From NCBI RefSeq assembly GCF_006335115.1, contig NZ_VDMJ01000042.1:1-39746 (forward strand): a DNA stretch of 39,746 bases, given 5' to 3'. How positions within the stretch are numbered: position 1 is the stretch's first letter; each line of letters starts with the position of its first letter. Below the pieces are notes generated by a model, which did no database searches, had not been told where the DNA came from, and saw only the letters and a list, made by a program, of their open reading frames with translations. A program made the position numbers and the translations under genes. This stretch comes from Streptomyces sp. NP160. Lineage in GTDB: Bacteria; Actinomycetota; Actinomycetes; Actinomycetales; Quadrisphaeraceae. Positions 1-7,276 of the stretch are shown piece by piece.

Positions 1-38
1 GCCACGCGCTCCGCACCCGGCGACGGGAGGATGCCCGG

Positions 39-818
39 GTGACGCCGGAGGTGCAGAGGTACCTGTCCGACCTCGTCGAGGCGGCGCGGTCGGTGCTCGC
101 GGGGGACCTGGTCGGGGTGTACGCCGCCGGGTCGCTCGCCCTGGACGCCTTCCACGCCGGCCGCAGCGACATCGACGTCGCCGTCGTGTGCGCTGGCCCG
201 CTCACCGACGACACCAGGCGTGCACTGGTGGCGCGGTGGCGGCACAGCGCACTGCCGTGCCCGGCCCGGGGCCTGGAGCTCGTCGTCTACACCGACGCGG
301 TGGCCCGGTCCGGCACCGCGGAGCCCGGGTTCGAGCTGGAGCTCAACGACGGCCCCGCCATGGACTTCCGCCAGACCCTGCACCCACGAGACCGCCGGCC
401 GGCCGACGGGACGTTCTGGTACGGGTTGGACCGGAGCATCCTGCACCAGAGCGGTCGGGTGCTGGCAGGTCCACCGGCGGCAGAAGTCTTCACCGACCTC
501 TCGGAGACGGACCTGCGCGGCCTGCTGGTGGACTCCCTGCAGTGGTGGATGGCTCTTCCTGCGCCGGCGGGCGGTGGACCGGCCGCCGGGGCCGACGACG
601 CGGTGCTGGGGGCGTGCAGGGCCCTGGTGCGGGTCCGCGAGGGGGTGTGGCGCTCCAAGGTCGACGCTGGACGCCGCCTCGTCGCGACGGGCTCGCCGTC
701 AGCGGAGGTCATCGAGCAGTCCGTCGCCGCCCGCACCGCCGGTGCACCGCCTCCGTCGGGAGCGGCTGCGAAGGCGTTCCAGAGGAGCGTCCTGGAGGAG
801 GTCTCGACCTCCGGGTGA
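39..818 (+). CDS. Nucleotidyltransferase of the aminoglycoside adenylyltransferase (ANT) type
   Basis: A 259-residue protein with an N-terminal polymerase-beta-like nucleotidyltransferase fold. The GS motif is at residues 31-32 and the metal-binding D-x-D at D44/D46 (GRSDIDVAVV). The remaining ~150 residues resemble the helical C-terminal half of ANT(3'')-type proteins, which carries the acceptor site. Family members transfer AMP from ATP to a hydroxyl of streptomycin/spectinomycin-like aminoglycosides, but many chromosomal homologues have no proven substrate, so resistance is only an inference. The GTG start is supported by a GGGAGG ribosome-binding site at 25-30; an ATG at 31 runs into a stop after three codons. 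The gene stands alone; what lies upstream is outside the window. Confidence 0.75.
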   Translation: MTPEVQRYLSDLVEAARSVLAGDLVGVYAAGSLALDAFHAGRSDIDVAVVCAGPLTDDTRRALVARWRHSALPCPARGLELVVYTDAVARSGTAEPGFELELNDGPAMDFRQTLHPRDRRPADGTFWYGLDRSILHQSGRVLAGPPAAEVFTDLSETDLRGLLVDSLQWWMALPAPAGGGPAAGADDAVLGACRALVRVREGVWRSKVDAGRRLVATGSPSAEVIEQSVAARTAGAPPPSGAAAKAFQRSVLEEVSTSG

Positions 819-819
819 G

Positions 820-992
820 GGGGCCGTGCTCGCCGCGGCACCGGCTGCCGCAGAGGCCTCGGAGGACCATCGGGTGGTGGTGCCCGGGAGGTCGAGGGCC
901 AGCACCAGGGCGTGCCGCTGCTGGAGGTACCGCGCCGCCCGTGCCGTCGCCTGCACGCCGTCGAGCACCACGGCGGCCCAGCGGGTCGACAC
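820..992 (-). pseudogene. Possible remnant of a leftward coding sequence
   Basis: This gene-poor gap contains, on the minus strand from about 992 down to about 860, a stretch whose codons end almost always in G or C and read as plausible protein (for example VVLDGVQATARAARYLQQRH). A GTG at 992 opens it. The frame continues without a convincing stop into the antisense of the neighbouring nucleotidyltransferase gene (to 699), which a real gene would be unlikely to do. I do not recognise the family. It may be a decayed fragment, or simply a high-GC open frame. Confidence 0.22.
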
Positions 993-1066
993 CTCAGTTC
1001 GACGGTGTTGGTCCGGTGGTCGGTCTCCCGGTCCGACGCACCGTGCGCAGCAGGTTGGACGGGTTC

Positions 1067-1096
1067 GTGACAGTGCTGTTGCATCAGCGCTGTGAC
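1067..1096. promoter_or_regulatory. Imperfect inverted repeat over the marR start: probable autoregulatory operator
   Basis: GTGACAGTGCTG (1067-1078), spacer TTGCAT (1079-1084) and CAGCGCTGTGAC (1085-1096) form an inverted repeat matching at 10 of 12 positions. It covers the GTG start at 1092. TTGGAC at 1055-1060 and TTGCAT at 1079-1084 could serve as -35 and -10 (spacing 18), giving a leaderless or nearly leaderless mRNA. A MarR dimer bound here would block transcription of its own operon. Assignment is by position and symmetry only. Confidence 0.45.
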
Positions 1097-1598
1097 AACG
1101 TCCCCGGAACTGCGCGGCGACGACCCCACCACCCGCGACTTCCTGCGTCCCTTCACCGAGCTCACCGACGCGGTGGACGCCGACATCGCCGCCCTCTACG
1201 CCGAGCGGCACGTGCAGGGGCTCCGGCCGCGCTTCGCCAAGGTCCTCATCCGCCTGGCCCGGCTCGGCCCCCTGACGGTGCGCCAGCTGGCCGCCGAGGT
1301 CGGCGTCACGCACTCCGCCATGAGCCAGACCGTGGCCGAGCTGCGCCGCGGCGGGTACGTGGACAGCGCTCCCGGCGCCGACGCCCGCACGCGCGTCATC
1401 ACCCTCACCGCAGCGGGAGCCGGCACCGTCCCCCTGCTCGAGCGGGAGTGGAACGCCACCGAGGACCTCCTCGCCGAGCTCGACGCCGCCGTCCCGTACT
1501 CGCTGCTGCAGGTGGTCGCCGACCTGCGCGCGCTGCTCGAGGAGCGCTCCTTCCTCGAGCGGCTCCGCGAGAAGCTCGCCGACGACGAGCAGCCGTGA
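1092..1598 (+). CDS. MarR-family transcriptional regulator
   Basis: A 168-residue winged-helix regulator. The helix-turn-helix lies at about residues 61-90 (LTVRQLAAEVGVTHSAMSQ), followed by the wing with a conserved D-x-R (DARTR) and a C-terminal dimerisation helix ending in acidic residues. MarR proteins are dimeric repressors that usually release DNA when they bind a small aromatic or amphipathic ligand. The stop overlaps the start of the downstream MFS transporter (GTGA at 1595-1598), so this is very probably a regulator-exporter pair in which MarR represses its own operon. The inducer cannot be read from sequence. The GTG start is chosen because it lies directly downstream of the putative promoter and inside the inverted repeat. 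Confidence 0.88.
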   Translation: MTTSPELRGDDPTTRDFLRPFTELTDAVDADIAALYAERHVQGLRPRFAKVLIRLARLGPLTVRQLAAEVGVTHSAMSQTVAELRRGGYVDSAPGADARTRVITLTAAGAGTVPLLEREWNATEDLLAELDAAVPYSLLQVVADLRALLEERSFLERLREKLADDEQP

Positions 1599-2908
1599 GC
1601 CTCTGGGACCGCCTCGTCGACACCCGCCCGCTGCGCACCAGCCCGCCCTTCCGGCGGCTCTGGCTCGGCAGCGCGTTGTCCACGGCCAGTGGGCAGCTGG
1701 CCAGCGTCACCGTGCTGTTCCAGGTGTGGCAGCTCACGGGGAGCAGCGCCTGGGTGGGGGCGGTCGGCGTCGCCACCGCCGTCCCCACGCTGGTCTGCGG
1801 CCTGCTCGGCGGACAGCTCGCCGACACCCTCGACCGCCGCCGCCTGGCCCTGGCCACCACGGCCGCCGCGCTCGTGGCGGCGCTGGGGCTCGCCGCCCAG
1901 GGCGCGGCCGGGTCCTCGAGCCTGGTGCTGCTGCTCGGCCTCGTGGTCGCGCAGACCGCTGCCGCCTCGCTGGGCGCCGCCGCCCGGCGCACCTTCGTCA
2001 GCGCCCTCCTGCCGCGCGAGCAGGTGCCCGCCGGTGTGGCCCTGACCCACCTCACCTTCCAGGTGGCGCTCCTGCTGGGCCCGCTGACCGCCGGAGCCGT
2101 GCTGGCGGGGGCGGGCCCGGGCGCGTGCTACCTGCTCGACGCCGCCGCTCTCGTCGTCGTCCTCGTCGCCACGCTCCGCCTGCCGCGCTCCGCCGTGGCG
2201 GGCGCAGCGGCGGGTGCGGCCGTTCACGACGACGACGCGACGGGTCCGCGGCCCCTCGAGCACCTGACGCCGGGGCGCCCCCTGGCGGGGCTGGGTGCCG
2301 CGGCGCGGCAGACGTGGGACGGCTGGCGCCTCGTGGTCCGCCGTCCGGCGCTGTCGGGGTCCGTGGCGCTCGACGCCGTGGCCACGGTGCTCGCCATGCC
2401 CGTGGCGCTGTTCCCCGCCCTCAACGCCGAGCGCTTCGCCGACCGGCCGACCACGCTGGGGCTGTTCTTCTCCGCCCTCGCCGTCGGAGGGCTCGCCGCG
2501 GGGCTGGCCACCTCGGCGCTGGCGCGGGCGCAGCGCCCGGGCGTCGTGCAGCTGGTGTCCGCGGCGGTGTGGGGCCTGGCGCTGGCCGGGGTGGGCCTCG
2601 CGCACGACGTGGGGACCGTCCTGGTGCTCCTGGTGGTCGCCGGGGCAGCGGACAGCACGGGTGTGATCGCCCGCGGCACCGTTGTGCAGCTGGACACCCC
2701 GGACGCCTACCTGGGGCGGGTCAGCGCGCTGGAGAACGTCGTCGGGGTCGCCGGCCCGGGGGTGGGGAACGCGCGCGCCGGGCTCGTCAGCTCGTGGACG
2801 TCACCGGGGTCCGCGGCGGTCAGCGGGGGAGTGGCGTGCGCGGTGCTGGTCGCAGCGCTGGCGGTGGCGAACCCCGCCCTGCGCCGCTGGCGGCCACCCG
2901 CCTCGTGA
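1595..2908 (+). CDS. MFS transporter, EntS/MFS_3-like exporter
   Basis: A 437-residue integral membrane protein with about 12 hydrophobic segments. A good version of MFS motif A lies between segments 2 and 3 (GGQLADTLDRRRL, residues 72-84), and a charged central loop at about residues 190-240 divides the two halves. The general architecture matches the EntS-like branch of the major facilitator superfamily, proton-driven exporters of siderophores or drugs. The GTG start overlaps the marR stop by 4 nt, implying translational coupling. The stop in turn overlaps the next start (GTGA, 2905-2908). Substrate unknown; control by the MarR protein is inferred from the operon. Confidence 0.85.
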   Translation: MSLWDRLVDTRPLRTSPPFRRLWLGSALSTASGQLASVTVLFQVWQLTGSSAWVGAVGVATAVPTLVCGLLGGQLADTLDRRRLALATTAAALVAALGLAAQGAAGSSSLVLLLGLVVAQTAAASLGAAARRTFVSALLPREQVPAGVALTHLTFQVALLLGPLTAGAVLAGAGPGACYLLDAAALVVVLVATLRLPRSAVAGAAAGAAVHDDDATGPRPLEHLTPGRPLAGLGAAARQTWDGWRLVVRRPALSGSVALDAVATVLAMPVALFPALNAERFADRPTTLGLFFSALAVGGLAAGLATSALARAQRPGVVQLVSAAVWGLALAGVGLAHDVGTVLVLLVVAGAADSTGVIARGTVVQLDTPDAYLGRVSALENVVGVAGPGVGNARAGLVSSWTSPGSAAVSGGVACAVLVAALAVANPALRRWRPPAS

Positions 2909-3333
2909 TCGCGGACGCCTCCCGCCGCCGGCAGGCCGGGGTGCAACAGCGCGGAGCCCTCCGGCGTCCCAGGGGCGTGGTCCACGCAGCGCGCAGCGCG
3001 TCCCGGGCGGCGCTCGCCGTCGTCGTCCTGACCCTACTCGTGGTCACGGCCGCGTGCGGCGCCGCCGACCCGGCGGGCGGTCCGCCGTCGGAGACCTCCA
3101 GCCCTCCCGGCGGCCCCTGCGACACGGCCGTCGGACAGGGCGACGAGACGACGCGCGCGCTGGTGGGCCTGTCGGAGGCCGAGGCCACCCAGCGCGCGGG
3201 GGACAGCGGCCTGCAGGTGCGCGTGGCAGGTCGCGGCACGGAGTGCTACGCCCTCACCGCCGACCACCGGCCCGACCGCGTCAACCTCACCCTGGACGAG
3301 GACGGCACCGTGCTCGCCGCGGGCCGCGGCTGA
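2905..3333 (+). CDS. Small putative lipoprotein with an I78-inhibitor-like domain
   Basis: A 142-residue protein. A hydrophobic segment (about residues 33-50) ends in a lipobox-like VTAAC with Cys at residue 51, followed by a Gly/Pro/Ser-rich linker. This suggests a lipid-anchored exported protein. The last ~70 residues (ALVGLSEAEA ... LQVRVAGR ... DHRPDRVNLTLDEDG) have the layout of the small inhibitor I78 (elastase-inhibitor-like) domain, including the R-P-D-R-hydrophobic-N core. With the GTG at 2905 the protein overlaps the transporter stop by 4 nt. An in-frame GTG at 2977 would place the lipobox Cys at residue 27, the usual length, so the real start may be there. Role unknown; family assignment is tentative. 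Confidence 0.6.
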   Translation: MIADASRRRQAGVQQRGALRRPRGVVHAARSASRAALAVVVLTLLVVTAACGAADPAGGPPSETSSPPGGPCDTAVGQGDETTRALVGLSEAEATQRAGDSGLQVRVAGRGTECYALTADHRPDRVNLTLDEDGTVLAAGRG

Positions 3334-3351
3334 GCCGGCCCCTGCGCGCGC

Positions 3352-4866
3352 TCAGCCCTCCAGCTGCCGCGCCACCTCCAGCAGGGTCCGCACCCCGAAG
3401 CCGGTGGCCCCCTCGGCCGAGGCGTCGCCCCGCCAGGCCGGGCCGGCGACGTCGAGGTGCACCCACGGCTGCGCGCGCGGCACGAACTCGCCTAGGAACA
3501 GCGCGGCGGTGATCGCCCGGCCCCGCTCGTGCAGCGGGTGGTTGCGCACCGCCCACCCGAGGTCGACCTGGTCGCGGTACCGCTCTGCCACCGGCAGCCG
3601 CCACAGCGGCTCCCCGGCGGTCCGGGCGGCGTCGAGCACGACCGCCGCGGCGGCGTCGTCGCGGGCCAGCAGCGCGCCGACCTCGTCGCCGAGGGCCACC
3701 GGCGCGGCGTAGGTGAGGGTGGCGACGTCGACCAGCAGGCGCGGCGGCTCCCGGTCCGCGCTGGCAGGAGCGCCCTCCAGGGCAGCGATGAGGGCGTCCG
3801 CCATCAGGACCCGCCCCTCGAAGTCGGTGTCGAGCACCTGCACGCGCCGCCCCGAACGCGTGGTGACCACGTCGCCGGGACGCACCGCGCCGGGGCCGGG
3901 CAGGTTCTCGGCCAGCGGCAGCAGCGCCTCGACGGTGACCGGGGCCCGGCGCGCGGCGAGCGCGAGGACGACGGCGAGCGCCGCGGCGGCGCCCGCGCAG
4001 TCCGAGCGCATCGACTGCATCGCGGCGGCCGACTTCAGGGACAGGCCCCCGCTGTCGAAGGTGACGCCCTTGCCGACCACCGCGAGGTCGACGCGCTCCC
4101 CGGCACCCCGCCAGCGCAGGCGGACCAGCCGCGGGGCCTCCGCCGACCCGGCGCCGACGGCCAGCACGGCGCCGTAGCCCCCCTCGGCGAGCTGGTGCTC
4201 GTCGAGCACCTCGCAGTCGACGCCCGCGGCGGCGGCTCCCCTCTGCGCCCACGCGGCGGTCCGGGCTGGGGTGGCCGTGCCGGGCGGGGCGGACGTCAGC
4301 AGCCGGGCCAGGTGCACCGCGGCCCCCTCGGCGAGGCCGCGGCGCACCGCCGGCAGCAGCGGCGCGAGGTCGCCGGTCAGGTGCACCACGGGCGGATCGG
4401 TGGCCGGGGCGTCCGCGGAGGTGCCGAGGAGCCCGGCGGCCAGGCCGCAGCCCAGGGCCGCGGCGGCGGCGTCGTCGGGCGGCGGGCCGGACGCGGGCGG
4501 CAGCAGGACGACGTCGCGGTCGAGGCAGGCCCCCGCCGCGAGACCGGCGACGAGCCACGGCTCGGCCGCGGGTGCGTCGGCGGACCCGGCCGGGGGCGTG
4601 CCGAGCCCGACGAGGAGCCCCGGACCGCTCCCGGCAGCGCCACCGGGATCGCTGGACGGCCAGGTGCTGCCGGCGCCGCCGCCGGGGCCGGGCCACCGCG
4701 GACCGTGCTGGTGCAGGGAGGGCTCGCGCCACCGCAGCTCGACCGTGGCGGTTCCCACCGCGGCCGGGTCTGCGCTCACCTCGAGCGGCAGCGGGCTCTC
4801 ACCGGTCAGCGCGGCGAGCGCGGCGTCGACGCGCCGCGCGACGTCGTCGGAGGTGTCCAGCAGCAC
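3352..4866 (-). CDS. M17 leucyl aminopeptidase family protein
   Basis: About 504 residues, the normal length for M17 cytosolic metallo-aminopeptidases, which remove N-terminal residues from peptides with two divalent metals. The catalytic domain is clear: GKGVTFDSGGLSLK supplies metal-binding Lys and Asp, MRSDCAGAAAA the next Asp, and DTDFEGR the Asp/Glu pair and catalytic Arg. Two family signatures are altered: N-T-D-A-E-G-R reads D-T-D-F-E-G-R, and A-T-L-T-G reads A-T-L-T-Y. Metal ligands are kept, so activity is likely but specificity may differ. The N-terminal third is poorly conserved, as usual in M17. It lies 77 nt downstream of the GntR gene on the same strand, so it may be co-transcribed with the hydroxyproline regulator and release imino acids from peptides (inference). 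Start GTG 4866 is uncertain; GTG 4962 would overlap the GntR gene. Confidence 0.82.
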   Translation of the reverse strand: MLLDTSDDVARRVDAALAALTGESPLPLEVSADPAAVGTATVELRWREPSLHQHGPRWPGPGGGAGSTWPSSDPGGAAGSGPGLLVGLGTPPAGSADAPAAEPWLVAGLAAGACLDRDVVLLPPASGPPPDDAAAAALGCGLAAGLLGTSADAPATDPPVVHLTGDLAPLLPAVRRGLAEGAAVHLARLLTSAPPGTATPARTAAWAQRGAAAAGVDCEVLDEHQLAEGGYGAVLAVGAGSAEAPRLVRLRWRGAGERVDLAVVGKGVTFDSGGLSLKSAAAMQSMRSDCAGAAAALAVVLALAARRAPVTVEALLPLAENLPGPGAVRPGDVVTTRSGRRVQVLDTDFEGRVLMADALIAALEGAPASADREPPRLLVDVATLTYAAPVALGDEVGALLARDDAAAAVVLDAARTAGEPLWRLPVAERYRDQVDLGWAVRNHPLHERGRAITAALFLGEFVPRAQPWVHLDVAGPAWRGDASAEGATGFGVRTLLEVARQLEG

Positions 4867-4943
4867 CCGCGGATTCTCGCAGCCGCCTGCGCGGCGGGGG
4901 TGTGCTGCGAGCCCAGGGCGTCGCCGCTGCGGTGGGCTGGTGC

Positions 4944-5600
4944 TCAGGGGGAGGGGGTCCACCAGCCGAGCACGGCGGTGACGTGCGCCTCCATGAAGCG
5001 CTCGGCGGCGTCCGGGTCTCCGGCCACCACGAGGTCGAGCAGCTCGTGGTGGTCGACCGCGGAGCGCTCCAGCTGCGGGCTGCCGACGGCGGCCGCCAGC
5101 CCCACGAGGCGGGTCTGCGAGCGCAGCTGGCCCACCACCTGCACGAGGTGGCGGTTGCCGAGCAGGGCGAGCAGCTCGCCGTGGAAGGCGGTGTCGGCGC
5201 GCAGGTAGCCGGCGAGGTCGCCGGAGCGGGCGCCGGTGACGATGTCCTCGGCGAGCGCGCGCAGCCGAGGGGCGTGCTCGGCCACGACGGTGGCGCGCTC
5301 GGCGGTGAGGCGGCGCACGGCGGGCGGCTCGAGCAGCCGGCGGACCTCCACCAGGGAGGCGACGTCGTCGTAGCTGACCTCGGTGACGCGGAAGCCCTTG
5401 TTGCGCACCGTCGTGACGAAACCGCGGGCCTCCAGGGCCATCATCGCCTCGCGGACCGGGGTGGCCGAGACCCCGTACCGGGCCGCGAGAGCCGGAGCGG
5501 AGACCAGCTGGCCGGGTGCCAGCTCGCCGGAGACCACGGCGGCCGCGATGGCCTCCTCGACCTGCTCGCGCAGGTTGGTGCTGCGTGCCATGACCGTCAC
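4944..5600 (-). CDS. GntR-family regulator, FCD (FadR-type) subfamily, of the hydroxyproline locus
   Basis: A 218-residue regulator. The N-terminal winged helix (about residues 10-75, with the typical ARYGVSATPVREAMMALEARGFV) is followed by an all-helical FCD ligand domain (about 80-210). It retains the acidic and histidine positions that usually bind a metal (DTAFH, HHELL, EAHV). FCD proteins are dimers that usually repress catabolic operons until a carboxylic or amino-acid ligand binds. It is divergent from the hydroxyproline operon, and a perfect palindrome lies between them, so control of that operon is likely. GTG 5600 is preferred because a GGGAGGGAGG ribosome-binding site (5607-5616) lies 6 nt upstream; ATG 5591 is the alternative. 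Confidence 0.9.
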   Translation of the reverse strand: MTVMARSTNLREQVEEAIAAAVVSGELAPGQLVSAPALAARYGVSATPVREAMMALEARGFVTTVRNKGFRVTEVSYDDVASLVEVRRLLEPPAVRRLTAERATVVAEHAPRLRALAEDIVTGARSGDLAGYLRADTAFHGELLALLGNRHLVQVVGQLRSQTRLVGLAAAVGSPQLERSAVDHHELLDLVVAGDPDAAERFMEAHVTAVLGWWTPSP

Positions 5601-5644
5601 GAGCGGCCTCCCTCCCGTTCGTCCCCGCGGTGTTCCCTACGTGG

Positions 5645-5655
5645 CATGTGACATG
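5645..5655. promoter_or_regulatory. Perfect palindrome CATGT-G-ACATG: candidate GntR operator
   Basis: The divergent gap between the GntR gene and the hydroxyproline operon is only 69 nt and contains CATGT (5645-5649), a central G, and ACATG (5651-5655). The core TGTGACA resembles the short TGT-n-ACA palindromes bound by many FCD-type GntR proteins. It lies 14 nt upstream of the first catabolic start codon and 45 nt from the regulator start, so one dimer could repress both directions. The symmetry is seen directly; binding is inferred. Confidence 0.55.
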
Positions 5656-5669
5656 GTACTGATGGAGCC

Positions 5670-6917
5670 ATGACGGCGACACCCCCTTCCCGGCGCCCGT
5701 CCGGACGCGCCGCGGACGTCGTCGTGGTGGGCGCCGGCGTGGTCGGCGCCGCCGTGGCCAGGTCCCTGGCGGTGGGCGGCGCGCGCGTCGTCGTCGTCGA
5801 CCGCAGCGAGGCCGCCGGCGGCACCTCCGGCAGCGGCGAGGGCAACCTCCTGGTCTCCGACAAGGGCCCCGGCGCCGAGCTGGCCATGGCCCAGCGCGCC
5901 GTGCGGCTCTGGCCCGATCTCGCCGCCGAGCTGCGCGAGGAGCTGCGCACCGGGCTGCCCGGCGGCTTCCCCGACCTCGAGCTCGAGCCGAAGGGCGGTC
6001 TCGTGGTCGCCACCACCGACGGCGGGGCCAGCGCTCTGCGCGCCTTCGCCGCCACCCAGCGCCTCGCGGGGGTGCGCGCCACCGAGCTGGACGCAGCCGG
6101 CGCCCGCGCCCTGGAGCCCGGGCTCACGCACGACGTCGCCCTCGCCGTCCACTACCCCGACGACGCGCAGGTGCAGCCCGTGGTCGCCACCGAGGCCCTG
6201 CTGGCCTCCGCGCGCCGACGCGGCGCGGTGGTGCTGACCGGCGCGCAGGTCACGGGGCCGCTGCTCGCCGAGGGCGGCGCCCGGCTGACCGGGGTGCGCA
6301 CGAGCCGGGGTGACGTGGCCGCGGGCGCCGTGGTCGTCGCCGCCGGACCCTGGTCGGGGGAGGTCAGCGCGGTGCTGGGCGCCCCGCTGCCGGTGCTGCC
6401 TCGCCGGGGTGTGGTGCTGGTGACCACCCGCCAGCCGCACCAGGTGTTCCGCAAGGTCTACGACGCCGACTACGTGGGTGCCGTCGGCTCTGGCGACGCC
6501 GACCTGCAGACCTCCACCGTGGTGGAGTCGACGGCGGCGGGCACGATCCTCATCGGGTCCTCCCGAGAGCGGGTCGGGTTCGACGCCGCCCTGCGCGTGG
6601 AGGTGCTCCGCCGCCTCGCCGCCGGGGCGCTCACGCTGTTCCCGGGCCTGGCGGGCGTGCCGGTCATGCGCAGCTACGGCGGGTTCCGCCCCTACGTCCC
6701 CGACCACCTGCCCGTGGCCGGGCCCGACCCGAGGCTGCCAGGGCTGTGGCACGCCACCGGGCACGAGGGCGCCGGCATCGGGCTGGCCCCGGCCACCGGC
6801 GAGCTCGTCGCCGACCTCCTGCTCGGCCGGGACCCCGCGCTCGACGCCGCGGCGTTCTCCGTGTCCCGCCCCTCGTTGGCCGCGCACCTGGGCGGCCTCG
6901 GGGGAGCGGCGGCGTGA
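5670..6917 (+). CDS. FAD-dependent oxidoreductase (DAO fold), catalytic subunit of D-hydroxyproline dehydrogenase (HcnC-like)
   Basis: A 415-residue DadA/HcnC-type flavoprotein. The N-terminal FAD-binding Rossmann motif is GAGVVG (residues 21-26), followed by an acidic/Arg strand end (VVVDR) and, near the C-terminus, the DAO-family dinucleotide-contact block (HATGHEGAGIGLAPATGELVADLLLG). In heterotrimeric D-hydroxyproline dehydrogenases this subunit oxidises cis-4-hydroxy-D-proline to 1-pyrroline-4-hydroxy-2-carboxylate and passes electrons through partner subunits. The next two genes encode exactly such partners and overlap it in sequence. It is the first gene of the operon, just after the palindromic operator. 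Substrate is inferred from the epimerase and deaminase downstream; alone it could be called only a D-amino-acid dehydrogenase. Confidence 0.87.
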   Translation: MTATPPSRRPSGRAADVVVVGAGVVGAAVARSLAVGGARVVVVDRSEAAGGTSGSGEGNLLVSDKGPGAELAMAQRAVRLWPDLAAELREELRTGLPGGFPDLELEPKGGLVVATTDGGASALRAFAATQRLAGVRATELDAAGARALEPGLTHDVALAVHYPDDAQVQPVVATEALLASARRRGAVVLTGAQVTGPLLAEGGARLTGVRTSRGDVAAGAVVVAAGPWSGEVSAVLGAPLPVLPRRGVVLVTTRQPHQVFRKVYDADYVGAVGSGDADLQTSTVVESTAAGTILIGSSRERVGFDAALRVEVLRRLAAGALTLFPGLAGVPVMRSYGGFRPYVPDHLPVAGPDPRLPGLWHATGHEGAGIGLAPATGELVADLLLGRDPALDAAAFSVSRPSLAAHLGGLGGAAA

Positions 6918-7276
6918 GCGCACGACGCGTCGACCCGGCCCGCGACGTCGCCAGGACGACGACGGGGGAGCTCGTGACCATCACCGTCGACGGCGAGACC
7001 GTGACCGGGGTGCGCGGGCAGAGCATCGCCGGGGTCGTCATGGCCGCCGGCCGCTCCGCGAGCACCGGGGGAGCGCTGCGCCGGACCGCCCGAGCCGGAG
7101 CGCCCCGCGGGGTCTTCTGCGGCATCGGGGTGTGCTTCGACTGCCTGGTCACCGTCGACGGCGTCCGCGACGTGCGGGCCTGCCAGCGGCGCGCTGTCGA
7201 CGGGGCCGTCGTCACCACCCAGGCCGAGGGACTGCCCGTCCGGGTCGAGCGCGGGGAGGGGGAGCACCGTGGCTGA
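6914..7276 (+). CDS. Small [2Fe-2S] ferredoxin-like subunit of D-hydroxyproline dehydrogenase (HcnA-like)
   Basis: A 120-residue protein with a plant-type [2Fe-2S] ligand pattern: C69, C74 and C77 (CGIGVCFDC) and a fourth Cys at 90. The beta-rich segment before it (LVTITVDGETVTGVRGQSI) matches the N-terminal part of HcnA/SoxA-like subunits. In these complexes it carries electrons between the two flavin subunits. Its GTG start overlaps the preceding stop (GTGA, 6914-6917) and it overlaps the next gene by 8 nt, so the three subunits are translationally coupled, as expected for a stoichiometric complex. Confidence 0.88.
   Translation: MSARRVDPARDVARTTTGELVTITVDGETVTGVRGQSIAGVVMAAGRSASTGGALRRTARAGAPRGVFCGIGVCFDCLVTVDGVRDVRACQRRAVDGAVVTTQAEGLPVRVERGEGEHRG

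Noticed and set aside
188-1594. Long upstream extension of the MFS transporter frame
   Set aside because: The extension is Arg/Pro/Gly-rich and overlaps the nucleotidyltransferase and MarR genes; GTG 1595 with 4-nt overlap is the sensible start.
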